A stretch of 64,000 nt of DNA. It comes from Saccharum officinarum (lineage: Eukaryota; Streptophyta; Magnoliopsida; Poales; Poaceae). Where the stretch lies: contig CM036201.1 of the NCBI GenBank assembly GCA_020631735.1, positions 80,452,502-80,516,501 of the forward strand, written 5' to 3'. The notes under the pieces were generated by a model. It was given only the letters and a program-made list of their open reading frames with translations, was not told the origin of the DNA and did no database searches. The position numbers and the translations under genes were made by a program. Shown here piece after piece: positions 11,801-23,058 of this stretch (its first letter is position 1; the number at the start of each line of letters is the position of its first letter).

Positions 11801-13264
11801 GAACTTCCCCAGACAAATCAACTTTTCTGGGAAGTTGTACCAGAAAACCCTTTTGATCTGTAGGGTCTCTGAGCATAACTACCCGAGTGGATGTATCAAT
11901 GAGTACCCCATTCTGACTCATCCAATTCATGCCCAAAATAACATCGATACCTAAGCCCGGCAAAACCACTAAGGCCAGCGAGTACTTTCGCCCTTCTATC
12001 TCAAGCTCAAGATTCCCACTACTTTATCTGTGGAAATATTCCCACTTGCTGCGCTAATACAATAACCCCCACCTTCAACAGTATGCAATTTGTGTGCAAA
12101 CTCTGATGCAAACTTAGGACTGATAAAGGAATGCGAAGCACCCGAATCAAAAAGTACCACTGCAGGATGTTGGTCAACTAGGAACTTACCAGCAGTGACA
12201 ACCTCACCAGATGGGATTTCCTCAATACTGTTATAATGGGCGTGCCCTTGACGGCCACCTTGGTTGACATTCTTCTTGGGGTAAGGGCAGTTTCTGGACC
12301 AATGGCCTGGCTTGTTGCAGTTCCAGCAAGGCATGTTGCTAGGAGGGACACTGGAGCTGCCTTGGCTCGAATTACTCTTTGGCAGAGCCACTGTATATGC
12401 CTTACGAAACCCAGTCTTCACTGGCGCCTTCTTTTGTGGAGGACGGAACTTAGCATTTGTGGCAGGAGGGCGAGGAGGAGCTCTCGGGGCAGCTGGAGCT
12501 CGAGACTGTGAAGCACTCGCCTCAATGGCCCTTTTGCGGCTCTTAGAGGCAGAATAGATAGCATTGTTGTTCTCTTGAGTCAGAGCATCACTGATAAATT
12601 CATTGAAAGTAGTGCACTTGCTAGTGCCCATAGTCTTCATCAGCTTCGGGCCTAGGCCTCTTTTAAAGCTAGCAATTTTCTTGGAATCGGTATCCACAAA
12701 CTCAGTGGCATACCTTGCCAGGTTGTTGAAAGATTGTAGATATTCGGTCAAGCTTTTATTTCCCTGTGACAGCCTCATGAATTCTGTGTGCTTGATTGCC
12801 ATAAGACCTGGAGGAATATAGTTCCCACGGAATGCAACCTTGAACTGGTCCCAAGCAATCGGGACATTTGCAGGCAGTGTGGAACGATAGTGGCTCCACC
12901 AAATACCCGCTGGACCATGCAATTGATGAGAAGCATATTCAGTCTTTAGCTCATCAGTGAGGCGAAGCAGACGAAACTTTTGCTCAATAGTATTTAACCA
13001 CTCATCAGCTTGCAGTGGTTCCTCCGCCTCCTTAAAGAGCGGGGGCTTAGTATCAAGAAAGTCCTTGAAATCACTGTATTGATTGGGTTCTGGGCCCTGG
13101 CGGCCAGGACGAGCTTCCCGGTTAGCCAGCTGGCGCATAGCATCAGCCAACATGCGCTGCCCTTCGACCACTGTCTGCATCAGCTCAGCCGGGGTAGGTG
13201 GTGGCGGAGGGGGTGGCTGTTCCTCATCCTCATTGCCACGACCCCGACGAAGATTGTACGACAT
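8780..13264 (-). pseudogene. Gypsy (chromovirus) gag-pol, element B copy 2
   Basis: This is a near-identical second copy of the B polyprotein, starting at the ATG at 13264. Domain order is as in copy 1: gag, zinc knuckle (CWNCNKPGHWSRNC), protease, RT, RNase H, integrase, chromodomain-like end. Unlike copy 1 it has a tyrosine codon at 10949 and a glutamine codon at about 9201, so both nonsense changes of copy 1 are absent. It is instead cut by one-base losses in short runs: near 12010 (C run), 10248 (C run), 9553 (GG), and in the polypurine tract (one G fewer). The last loss lets the frame run on to 8780 in the LTR. The pattern looks like sequencing error in otherwise intact coding DNA rather than decay. 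Confidence 0.92.
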
Positions 13265-13925
13265 CTGCAAAATGCATAGCCAATGAGCACTGACGATGTG
13301 GGAAATTTGTAGATGAATTATTGTAAATATGTCAAACTGACTTCATGAAATAGACTTCTCAAAATACTCATGGCACAATAATTCATCACAACCGCACATC
13401 CATTCAAGCGGATCAATTGGCGCAATCATGCGAGAGAATCCAACAAGATGTACTTTGATAAAGGCTCACACACAAGGAGCACAGCAGTTACTGAACCGTT
13501 TACGTTAAAATCTACGTGATTTTTGACCTTTTTCCCGGTACTTGGATTCAATTTCAAAGTGTTTAGTTGACTGAGAAAGGCTACTTCAAACTGATCACAA
13601 AGAGACTTCTCAACGGTAGAGTTCCATGGTGGATCATGACTAGCCACCTCGATACCAGCGCGTGCCAAGCAGCACAACCTTATGTCGCGCGCCATAGGAG
13701 GCCCTCGGTTTCGTCGCGGCACCGAAGGGTGCTAATCGTGACACCATCATCGAACGCCACACAACAAGACATCCAATTGCGATCGAAATTAACAGGTTCC
13801 ACTAAACATCCAGGAAACATAGGGTTCGACCTTACATCCCAAAAGTCAAGTTATTACAAAGCCTCACTCCATCACAGGGAGGGCACAAAGGACGATCCTA
13901 ACATCATAGCTACGTGATAACTACT

Positions 13926-14526
13926 CTAAGCATCGCCCTCAGAGTCGGTGTCATGGATCTCCCCGCCATCCTCATCACTAACAGGCTCTAACTCCTCATC
14001 TTCTTCTTCTTCTGGTTCTTCTTCTGGTTCCGCATCTTGGGGTCCGTTGACCTCCACTTCATCATCATTTTCAGCCATAAGATTTCCGAACCCATGTCCT
14101 CATCGACGTTGTTGTTTCGAGGCAGCAGGGGATTAAGCTCGTTGTTCAGGCGGTGCACTTCTTCATGAAGATTGTCATTGTATTCTTCAGCATTCTCCAA
14201 TTGCTGTTCGAGCTCAAACTGACGAGCTCTCAGAACGTTCTCCTCGTGCCAGGCTTCATCCCTCTGGTTCATGACACGGACCAGCATGCGTTGACAGTTG
14301 CGGTTTGCTACTGTCAATCTCTGGACTGCAAGGGTTTCCTGGTCACGATCACGGATCACTTGCTCCAGTTGCTGACGCGCTGCATTCCTGGCAGCAGTCA
14401 CTTCAGCCAACTCTGCCCTCAGCCTTTCCACCTCAGTAGGCTCAGGGCGGGGCTCACGTGGAGCGAGCTGGTGACGCGGTGCCCTGCCCCAGTGGATTTG
14501 CGAGCGGTCCTCTTGGTACGTGCCAT
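13926..14526 (-). CDS. ORF0 of element B copy 2: H3-tail-like N-terminus, coiled coil, acidic end
   Basis: This is the second copy of the upstream ORF. The ATG at 14526 reads MARTKRTARKSTG, then the frame is lost in G/C runs that differ in length from copy 1. The coiled-coil part is open from about 14431 to 14130 and continues in frame through HRLNNELNP, which copy 1 breaks. The acidic tail and stop are at 13926-13928. It lies about 660 bases upstream of gag (13264) and about 770 downstream of the LTR. The start codon again follows TTGCTTCAG. The H3-like start is present in both copies, so it is not a local sequencing error. Confidence 0.72.
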
Positions 14527-15298
14527 CTGAAGCAACAAGATACGACTTAAGTGAGGATCATTTAGGGGATACGAAATTTACTTTAGTCGGGAGTACTGAA
14601 ATTTTTAAGGAGGGAGTAAATGATATGTATGATATAATTAAACATGATGCATGCACGTTCCGTACGCCCTCTCACCTTAGTAGAAACCTAAAGTTCTAAC
14701 GCTAGGCGGTGGCATACATACGTTCTCTCATATAAGCGAAACTATCGGTCTACTCGTTACGCTGTTAGTGTACCTGCAGAAAACCTCATTTCAGCCCAAC
14801 AGTTTCCCAATATATGCACACAAGAAAGCAGTAATTTAAATACTTTCCATATACACATCCCCAGATGTATATACTTCAGTATCAAAGCTACCCGATATAA
14901 AGGTTCCCACAATTAAGTGCTTACGTAATTACATGGTTTAAACATGTAAGTATGCAAGTCACCAAAACTACTCTCCCCTAGATCGCCGGTTGGACGATCA
15001 TGCTCTCACAACTCACACTTACCAGAGCGTCGAGGCAATTGATCCATACATTACCACCCAAGTGGATGGCATCCATACAATATCACGCCGTATGGACGAC
15101 GAAACAAAAACAAACAAGGCCCCCAAGTTAGTCTTTATAATAAGCCACCTAAGAGTCCTTATTTGGGCTAAGGGATGTGATCACTGGCATACCTATAAAA
15201 ATAATTTTTATAGTTTTAACCCTTTTTCATAATCAAATACTTTTGTTTTTAAATACTCGTAAGATGTTTTTAATGTTGAATTATGCTCCGGTACCAGC
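14527..15298 (-). other. untranslated leader of element B
   Basis: About 770 bases lie between the 5' LTR and ORF0. I see no open frame with recognisable content. The primer-binding site lies at its LTR end. The likely roles are packaging and primer binding, by position only. Confidence 0.6.
15285..15296 (-). promoter_or_regulatory. primer-binding site of element B
   Basis: Two bases after the end of the 5' LTR the minus strand reads TGGTACCGGAGC. This resembles the site complementary to the initiator methionine tRNA (TGGTATCAGAGC) with two changes. Its place next to the LTR fixes the LTR boundary at 15299. Confidence 0.7.
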
Positions 15299-15737
15299 TG
15301 TAACAGAACCGACCAAATTATAAGAGCACAAGTACAAAAACAAGCACCGAAGCGCTCAAATTTTCGAACTTGAGCCCATATAATCCCGGTAGTCAATCGA
15401 AACCACGAAGGATTTCAAACCAACTTGCTTACAACCAGGATCGCATCATTCAACATACAACATCATACGTTACATTTCACAAGTAGTTCCGAAATAAGTT
15501 TACACACACACGGAGTCGCAATTATTACAAACCAAGTTTATAAAGTAGCGGAAGCATAACACACACCAGTTGTTTAACTACTGCCAGTCTTGTTGATCAA
15601 CAACCCGCAAAAGCATGAGGAAAGTACATAAAAGATGATCACGCCCAAGTGATCTAGTCTTCTTCACCCGCAGGGTGGAGACAAGTTTTGCAGAAGCCTT
15701 GATAGAGCATATCATCTGCAACAGGAGGGAATAAACC

Positions 15738-15769
15738 CTGAGTACTGGAATGTACTCAGCTAGACTTAC
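15738..15769 (-). promoter_or_regulatory. conserved splice-donor-like site with adjacent hairpin in LTR B
   Basis: The minus strand has G|GTAAGT at 15769-15764. Five bases on is a perfect 8-bp inverted repeat, CTGAGTAC with a 6-base loop and GTACTCAG (15738-15759). The same arrangement is kept in the diverged solo LTR D at 27869-27900. A donor here, in transcribed LTR sequence, could feed the acceptor-like sites before ORF0 and gag. Confidence 0.5.
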
Positions 15770-16779
15770 CCGTCGAAAACCAGAAATAAGATGACACCAA
15801 GGATTATGCAAGGCTTACACAAGAGGCTAGCTGACATAACATTTTGCATAAAGGCATAAGTAATTGAAACTCTTATAACCTGTACTAGCAGTTATTTTTA
15901 GCATTTACCTGTCATCTATCTTAGCACCTGTACTAAACATGCACTTGATTATAATCAAACAATTATCATCATTATATCCAGAGCAGGTATGAATTGTGGC
16001 AACATTGTATCATTCCCTTAACCACCAGTTCATTTAATGAGATCTACGTTGCCGCTGCTCAAGTCAAGTGCTCACTAACCGGGAGCGACGGCGATTCGAA
16101 TCGAATTCCTATCCAGCTGGAGGGGTATTTCTAACACTCACCGAGTCACGCCTGGCGAGGGCTGCTCAGGTCATCTTTTGTACAGTTCAGGAATCGCGGG
16201 CCCGAATAATGTCGCGTCCCCAAGGGCGACACTCTGCCAGGTGATAGGGACTCTAACCCCCCTTGGTCTCACGCCAATGTCCCCAAGCACATCCTTTCTC
16301 TCCTCCAAGATGCAACCTACCATTCGATTCCCGGCCTGAACCATACTACTCGACTTCGCGGTCGGAACGACTTATCCGGCCAACTAAGTGTTAGACTGCG
16401 TTCAACATGACTCAAGGACGTACAGCGAATCGGTCCTTAAACGACTCAGACGGGCATAGCTCCACACCCAAGACGTGAAGTGTCTTGCGGCTGTACTATC
16501 GAACTCCCGCCCGGTCTCAATTTCATTTTAAGGCATGGTTCCATCCACGATAGCCATAAAGCCACTCGTGACTCCTTCCTACATCTCGCGGATGACCGGA
16601 AATCACCCGACTTCTACCGAACTAAGCAGGGCTAAGCATTGACACGTGCCTAAACCTAATATAGGATTAAGTACGATATCTGGACAAGGACAGGTATAAT
16701 GCAACAAGTGTTTTCATATAACTCCTACAACTTAATGCAGTAAACAATTAAAAGTACTCAAGATTAATTTATAAAACAG

Positions 16780-16960
16780 TAGGTTCAGCATGCACCGGGG
16801 CTTGCCTTTTAGAAAGGTCGAGGGCCGGTGGTCAGGGCACTCGGGCAAGTCTTCAGCGACGTCTTCTCGCCGACTGGTTCCGCTGGATCCTCTGGCTGGT
16901 CCTGGATTTCCTCCGGAATCACAGGCTCGAATTCGAGGAGAGTTACCCCCTCCGGTACAC
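16780..16960 (-). other. coding-like block inside LTR B
   Basis: In LTR sense this follows ATGCAATAG, an acceptor-like end, and reads VPEGVTLLEFEPVIPEE. A one-base deletion then shifts it into the frame DLPECPDHRPSTFLKGKPRC. The equivalent block in solo LTR D is open throughout. Most differences between the two sit in third positions or keep acidic character. The function is unknown. Confidence 0.4.
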
Positions 16961-19900
16961 CTATTGCATGAATGCACAATAATTATCATGGATGCATAAA
17001 GGTGCAACATGCTCGGAATGAAATGCATTTCAGAAATAAAATAATAATCTAATCAAGTTACTTTATTAGTACGTGCAAATCTCTTCTCCGGAGGAGAAGT
17101 ACTTACCTAATCTACCCAACCTAAGATATAGTTGTTCCTCTTCGGTTAAGGCCCTAACACCTAACACACAAGAGTAATATTACTTAGGTTACCACAGTAA
17201 GTTATTCTGGACAGCAGCTCAAAGATTCTAACATAACTGAGGATTCCTAACTCCAAAAGATATGATCTAAGACAATCTGGAAAGCTTATGAAATGCACCA
17301 CAAAATGTTTTCAGACCACAGCACTTAATTCCAAAGTTTACCTAATCGAAACTCCAAAGTTCCAGAATCTGTTCTCTCTAAACAGAGAGCAGTCAATTCT
17401 GGACTGGCACTTTAAACAGCAATAACTCCCAAACTACTAAGCCAAATGCTCCCAAATTTTGACACAAGCTCATTTACAAATTTTACTACAACTTTGGTAT
17501 TTATAAGTTTTCCAGCAACCACCTTTATCCAAGGTCAAACCTAGAAATACTATCAGCTGTCCAGAAACCTAAAATTGCAAAGATTAAATATTTATTGATG
17601 TGGCAAACATTCTCTAAGACCAAACTAATACTACTACAAGTTCACAAATGTCACAAAAACACCAGAAAGTAAGGTGTGCCCACCTAGAATTTTTATTTAA
17701 ACCCATTTCTTAATTTACTTAAGTAATTAAGTGGAATTTTAAACATATATGAAAACTGCTCCTAAAATTCTACAAAAATTACAGGAGACTCTCTGACCCA
17801 AAAAGAGGCTACTGTAAAAATTTGAACTCAATTTATTCACAGGAAATCTCTGAACAAAATTTACAAGCCCAAAAGGCTGATTTTTGTATAAATAACAAAG
17901 CATAGTAAAAAGTGTCAAACAACAGATTTCTTAATTTTCTTGGACACTCTAGGGTACCAAGACATTCTCCAAAAATTTATATGAACATTGCACATGTAGA
18001 AAAGTTACAAAAATTCATTTAAGTATTTCCTAAAATAACAAGATAGCATTATAACTTGAAAAGTACTTAAGCAATACTGCCCAAATTTTTATCAAAGCTA
18101 GAGCAAGTATAAATTAGCCTACTCACCAAATTTCATAATTTTTGGAACACTGAAACTCAAGATATAATTTAAACAAGTTTGCATGTGATTTAAAACACAT
18201 TTCAAGGACCTATTTAAATATCCCAGAAAACAAACATCACCTAGCAAACTCATATTTTTCTAAAATACTACACATCATGTAGATCCCAACAAAATTTATC
18301 TCCTGATTTTTGAGCAAGTAAAACCCTAGATCTACATTTTCCAAACTTAACCAAATTTCTGTAGCAATATAAATAAAAATGAAAAAGATCTCATTTATAC
18401 TGGGCCGGCCCGGGAAAACGCGGCCCACGACGCGCGCGCGCGGCCCGCTCGGGCTCCCGCCCACGCGCGGCAGCAGACAGGTGGCCCCCGCGTGTCAGCG
18501 AAGAGGACAGGGGAGCGGGCGGCAGCGAGCTCCGGCGAGCGATTCCTCGCCGCCGGTGGCTCCTCCGACCAATCCAAGTTCACCGACGCCTTGCCCAGAC
18601 CCAACCTCACCGAGGCTACCCCTTTTTCCCAAAGCTGATGCACCGCAACACCTAGGCCGACGGCGATGGCGGACCGCCGTGGTGCCTGGCGGTACGCCGG
18701 CGAGTCCCGGCCGTCGCACGACCTACCGAGGGGTGCATCACCTTCTTGGACTCCTAGCGGACCTCTCGAGACCACTCACACAGACAGGGATGGAACGGAG
18801 CCGCTTGACCGTGTGAGCACTTGGCCGGCAGCCATGGCGCGGCCGTGCGCGGTCTCGTTCCGGCCTGGCTAACCTGATGCTGGCGGTAGCATCTTTACCC
18901 TAGCATCTACACGTGACAGGGAGGAGGAAACGTGAGTGAGGGCAGGCAGAGAACTACGGTGCGGTGCTGGCCACGGTGAACCGAACATGGCGGAGCTCTG
19001 GTGAGCTTTTGGGAGTGGGCGGAGGTGGCAAATGCGGCTCACCTCGGACTCAATCCAATCTACCGACTGGTCGAGGAGGTGTAGGGTGGCGAGGCGGAGG
19101 GACGGACGTGATCTGGTGAGCGACGGTGCGGTGGGGAGTGCGCGCGAGCTCGCCGGAGTGGGGGCGACAATGGCGGCTCGGTGTCTCCGCTTTGAAGCCG
19201 AACGAGGGAGGGAGAGGGAATGGAGGCAGCCTCGACGCGTCGTGGCGGTCTTGAAGGCGCCGTGGGCTGACCGGTGGGGCCAGGACCGGCGTACGGTCGC
19301 CACCGCATGCCCACGCGTCGGCGAGGCCCTGTGGCCGGTCGGCCACGCCCCCTCCTCTGACGAAACTGAATCGCGGTGAACGGTGCCATCGAGCTCGACT
19401 GACAGAGGGATTTCATCGCGTCATAGCTCGTGATCGAGGCTGATTCGGTGAGAGCCGTAGTTAACAAAAGTGTAAAGCTACGTGAGGGCTTCAACATTGC
19501 CAATAGGGTCGTGAGCCAATTCGGCTTGATTAGTGAGATACAACGCTCCAAAGTGAGGCACACGAAATCTGAACTGAGTTTCAGTTACCTTCCCCCGACT
19601 GAAACTCGATTTTCGAAGCCTGCTAACTCATAAACCGTTGGGAACCAGGCTTAGGTGATGTTGACAATGTTGTAGAGCTATGTGTGGACAACAACTTTGT
19701 CAATTAGCTCAAAGACTGGTTCGGCCTGGTTTGTGAGTTACAAGTTGCCAAAGTGAGGTACAGTGAAACGGTTTTCAGCTTCACACTTAGCCAAAATTTG
19801 CTAAGTCCCAAAACAGCCCCTAATACTGACTTGTGGGCCATTTTTGAGCATGTTCTGGTCATTTTCATGAGATGGCCATATTAGAACTTTTGTTCCTTAT

Positions 19901-20427
19901 GAAATTCTCTACAACTTTGCTTAAGGTTGCTCCTCCATGCAAGATTTCTAAGCTGGACTTTTTATTTGGTCAAACCAGATCACTCTAGGGTTCCAAACTT
20001 GGTCAACAACACTTGGAAGGGCAATTTGGTAATTTTGGTCAACATGAACATTGCTCCACTACTTACCCTAAATGTAATTAAGGTGTTATAAGACCTAATT
20101 AGCCACTCTACACATTGGTTGCACAAAATTCCTAGTGTCACATACTTTGGCACAAGTAATTCAACACTATCACCCAAATGTTGCAAACTCATGTTGCACA
20201 TGTTGCATGAGTGTGTTGCACAACACTTGCTAATTATGTTACACTTTAGTGGTTGACATATCTTACAAAGGAAATTGCACATAAGGTACTGGTGTGTTGC
20301 ACACTACTCACTTTTTACTTCACATGAAATATAAACATATTATAAGCTTATGCATGAAATGAATGATGCTTGCTTATGCTCATGCAAATGCAATGCAATT
20401 AAGGAGCTAAACACCTGGGGTGTTACA

Positions 20428-20646
20428 GAATCTGGTCTTATGGTCCAAATAAAAGTTATGGAGAACTTCATAAGCTTTCCAACCGTATAACACACGCCTC
20501 TATTGGACTTCTGTAGCTTGAAATATGATTGATTTACTAAACTATTAACATTGATATTTGCCCAGAAAACTTTCAGATCTCATTCTTTATCTTATAAGTG
20601 GTTGATAACATGGAAATCTCAAAGTTTGCATTCTTATGGATGACAG
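20428..20646 (+). other. leader of gypsy element A (left part lost to B insertion)
   Basis: About 220 bases lie between the end of the B LTR and A's gag start. They do not match A's 3' LTR (42162-44875), so they are internal leader sequence. B therefore inserted in A's leader, and A's 5' LTR should lie left of the window. Confidence 0.6.
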
Positions 20647-22183
20647 ATGGCCATTAGAGGAAGAGGCAGGGGTCGTGGAGGTGTTCCCCCAAATCCACCA
20701 CCACCACCGCCACCCACTATTGAACAACTTTTGACAGTGCAGACACAACTTATGCAACAACTAGTGCAGAACCAACATAATCAGCCAATTGCTGGGGCAC
20801 AACCACGTGATAAGCGTGGTGAGTTTTTGAAGGGTCACGCATGCTGCTGATCCATTGGAAGTGGATGATTGGCTTCGTTCCGTGGAAAAGCAACTTAACA
20901 TTGCACAATGTGATGACCGGCAGAAGGTGTTGTTTGCTTCTAGACAACTCTAGGGAGAAGCTCAGGATTGGTGGGAATCATATGAGTATGGTCGCCCCGC
21001 CAATGCTCCTGCGGTCACTTGGCAGGAGTTTAGAGAGAACTTTAGAGCTTACCATATACCAGAAGGGATAATAGAACTGAAGGCAGAGGAATTCAGGAAC
21101 TTGACCCAAGGGTCATTGTCTGTAGCTGAGTATCGTGACAGGTTTACCCAGTTGTCATGATATGCTCCTCATGAGGTAGCTAATGACAATGATAAGCAGC
21201 GCCACTTTTTGAAGGGATTGTATGATGGACTACAATTGCAGTTGATGTCCAATACTTATCCCAATTTTCAGACGCTTGTGAACTGCGCTATCGTGGTGGA
21301 TAACAAGCGCAAGGAGATGGATGCTAAGAGGAAAAGACTTTAGGGACAGGCCTCCGGTAGTAACACTCATCCGTGTACTGGTTTCTAGCAGGGTAATCAA
21401 TAGAGGCCTCCTTCTGGTCAATGAAATCGTGGTCAGGTCCCTTTTTGCAATCAGTTCCCGCAACGTCCCCCATTCCAGCCGCAGAATGGCAACTAACGCC
21501 CTCCGCAACAGAGTGGGAATTAGCCTCAGCGTCAGGGTCCTTCCAATAATACTCCAATGAAGACTAGTGCTCCTAATACCCCCAACAGATATTTTCGATG
21601 TGGGAAAGAAGGTCACTTATCTTACAATTGCCCTGAGAAGCCCAACCAGCAGACTCCCTAGAGGCAGGGTAGTCACCAGAAGCCTACGCCTAACACTAGA
21701 AGGGTGAACCACTTGTCCCAGGAAACAAACAGTGGAGGAACCAGAAGTTATGCTTGGTACGTTCGATGTCCATTCCACTCCTGCCACTGTTCTTTTTGAT
21801 TCTAGAGCATCACATTCTTTCATATCACAAGCATTTGTTAGAATACATAGAATTCATTTATGTGCCATGAAGAACCCTATATTAGTAAACTCACCTGGTG
21901 GAAGCATGCCAGCATCTTATCGTTGTCTCCCGATTAGTCTCATTCTAAGGGGGGTAGAGTTTAAGGTGAGTCCTATAGTATTGAGAACAGCTGGGATTGA
22001 TCTCATATTAGGAATGGATTGGATGATGCAACAACAAGCAGAGATTCAGTGCAAGGGGAAATCAGTAGTGCTGACAACACCAAAGGGAGATAGGATCAGG
22101 GTTGATGTGAAAGTGCAAAAGCAGGAGACCGCTACAGTGAATCAGCTTAATGACGGTGCCAACAAAGAGGACCAAGTTGTGGA
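20647..22183 (+). pseudogene. Gypsy element A gag and protease (decayed)
   Basis: The ATG at 20647 begins MAIRGRGRGRGGVPPNPPPP, a basic then proline-rich gag start. A frameshift comes near 20835. The gag core follows in other frames (DWWES, TWQEFRENFRAYHIPEG, LTQGSLSVAEYRDRF). The zinc knuckle at about 21590 reads YFRCGKEGHLSYNC: its first cysteine is now tyrosine. The protease (21732 on) has LFDSRASHSFIS, where the DSG active-site triad has become DSR. The reading is cut after VVDE at 22183 by Sirevirus C and resumes with VEEFSDVFPEELPG at 39242. Confidence 0.88.
22179..22183. repeat. target-site duplication GTGGA, left (element C)
   Basis: GTGGA directly precedes the LTR start TGAAAGC. The same five bases follow the other end of C at 39242-39246. 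Together they prove that C inserted as a unit into A. Confidence 0.93.
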
Positions 22184-22614
22184 TGAAAGCATCTAGGCCC
22201 CGGTGTTTGTTTCGGCAATTGATGACAACGTATTATTACCATGACTAACGTGTGTTTTGCAGAAACAGTGGTAAGTTAGGTCATGGAGTTGATAACTGCT
22301 TTGGGCACTATGGTATTCATGTCCCTTGATGGAAATCATTTTGGTTTTCAAAGGATCAACGATAAGATTAAGGACGGTTAGTTCCGGATGTCAAGGTATT
22401 GAGTTACATCCGGAATAGTCATTAGGATCTTTGTTTCTTCCTTTGACCATACTATAAAGGGGGGCATGAGCGAGTAGCTTGACCTAGGTGAGTCTTTTAT
22501 TTAGGTGTGGTGCACACTTGTCAAACTTAGCACTAGGTAGCTCTAGAAAAGCTCAAAGTTCAGTTGAAAGCAACTTGGTTCAAGTTGCGTTGCGTTTCGA
22601 CGTCGTTTGAGCAG

Positions 22615-23010
22615 TTTACCTATGACCGGACGCGTCCGGTTAGTACTAACAAGTCACTGCGTTGTTAACTGATTGACCGGATGCGGTCCCTGCGAGGACC
22701 AGACGCGGTGATCAGTCTGACACGTGTTCCAGAGGGTAAACAGTGTAATCGGACGTGACTATGAAGTGATCGGACACGTCCAGTCACGTTCCAGTAAGGT
22801 CCCAAGCTGACCTGATACGTCCGGTCATCTATGAGCGGACGCGGTCGAGCGTCAGGTCAAAGTCCAGTAAGGCTCTTGCATGATCGGACGCGTTCGGTCA
22901 TCTCTGACCGGCGCGTCCGGTCACTCAGCGCTGACTTTTGGTTTCTGACCGTTACACTCGACCGGCGTGTCCGGTCATGTCAACCAGCGCGTTCGGTCAG
23001 TATGAGTTTT
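22615..23010. repeat. palindrome array GACCGGACGCGTCCGGTC in C 5' LTR
   Basis: Many degenerate copies of a self-complementary unit, CCGGACGCGTCCGG flanked by GA/TC, are spaced by 15-50 bases and often broken at CpG (CG to TG or CA). Such arrays are a known hallmark of Sirevirus LTRs. They sit upstream of the TATA box at 23051. Confidence 0.8.
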
Positions 23011-23050
23011 GCTGATTTGGCAGGTAACGGTTGGATTTGGCTGAGGGGTG

Positions 23051-23058
23051 TATAAATA
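23051..23058 (+). promoter_or_regulatory. TATA box of C 5' LTR
   Basis: TATAAATA lies in a GGGTGTATAAATACATCCCC context, shared with the 3' LTR at 38532. It lies after the palindrome array, the normal order for a Sirevirus promoter. Confidence 0.7.

Larger units (their letters stand above)
15299..20427 (-). repeat. 5' LTR of element B (5129 bp)
   Basis: On the plus strand it runs TGTAACAG to GTGTTACA, the inverted TG...CA ends. The right half (17651-20427) is the partner of 1-2777. The left half matches the end of solo LTR D in reverse complement. The length of 5.1 kb is unusually large. In sense order it has an AT-rich start, a GC-rich island (about 19380-18395), a long AT-rich stretch, a short coding-like block (16960-16780), a conserved GTAAGT donor (15769-15764) and a hairpin (15738-15759). 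Confidence 0.93.
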
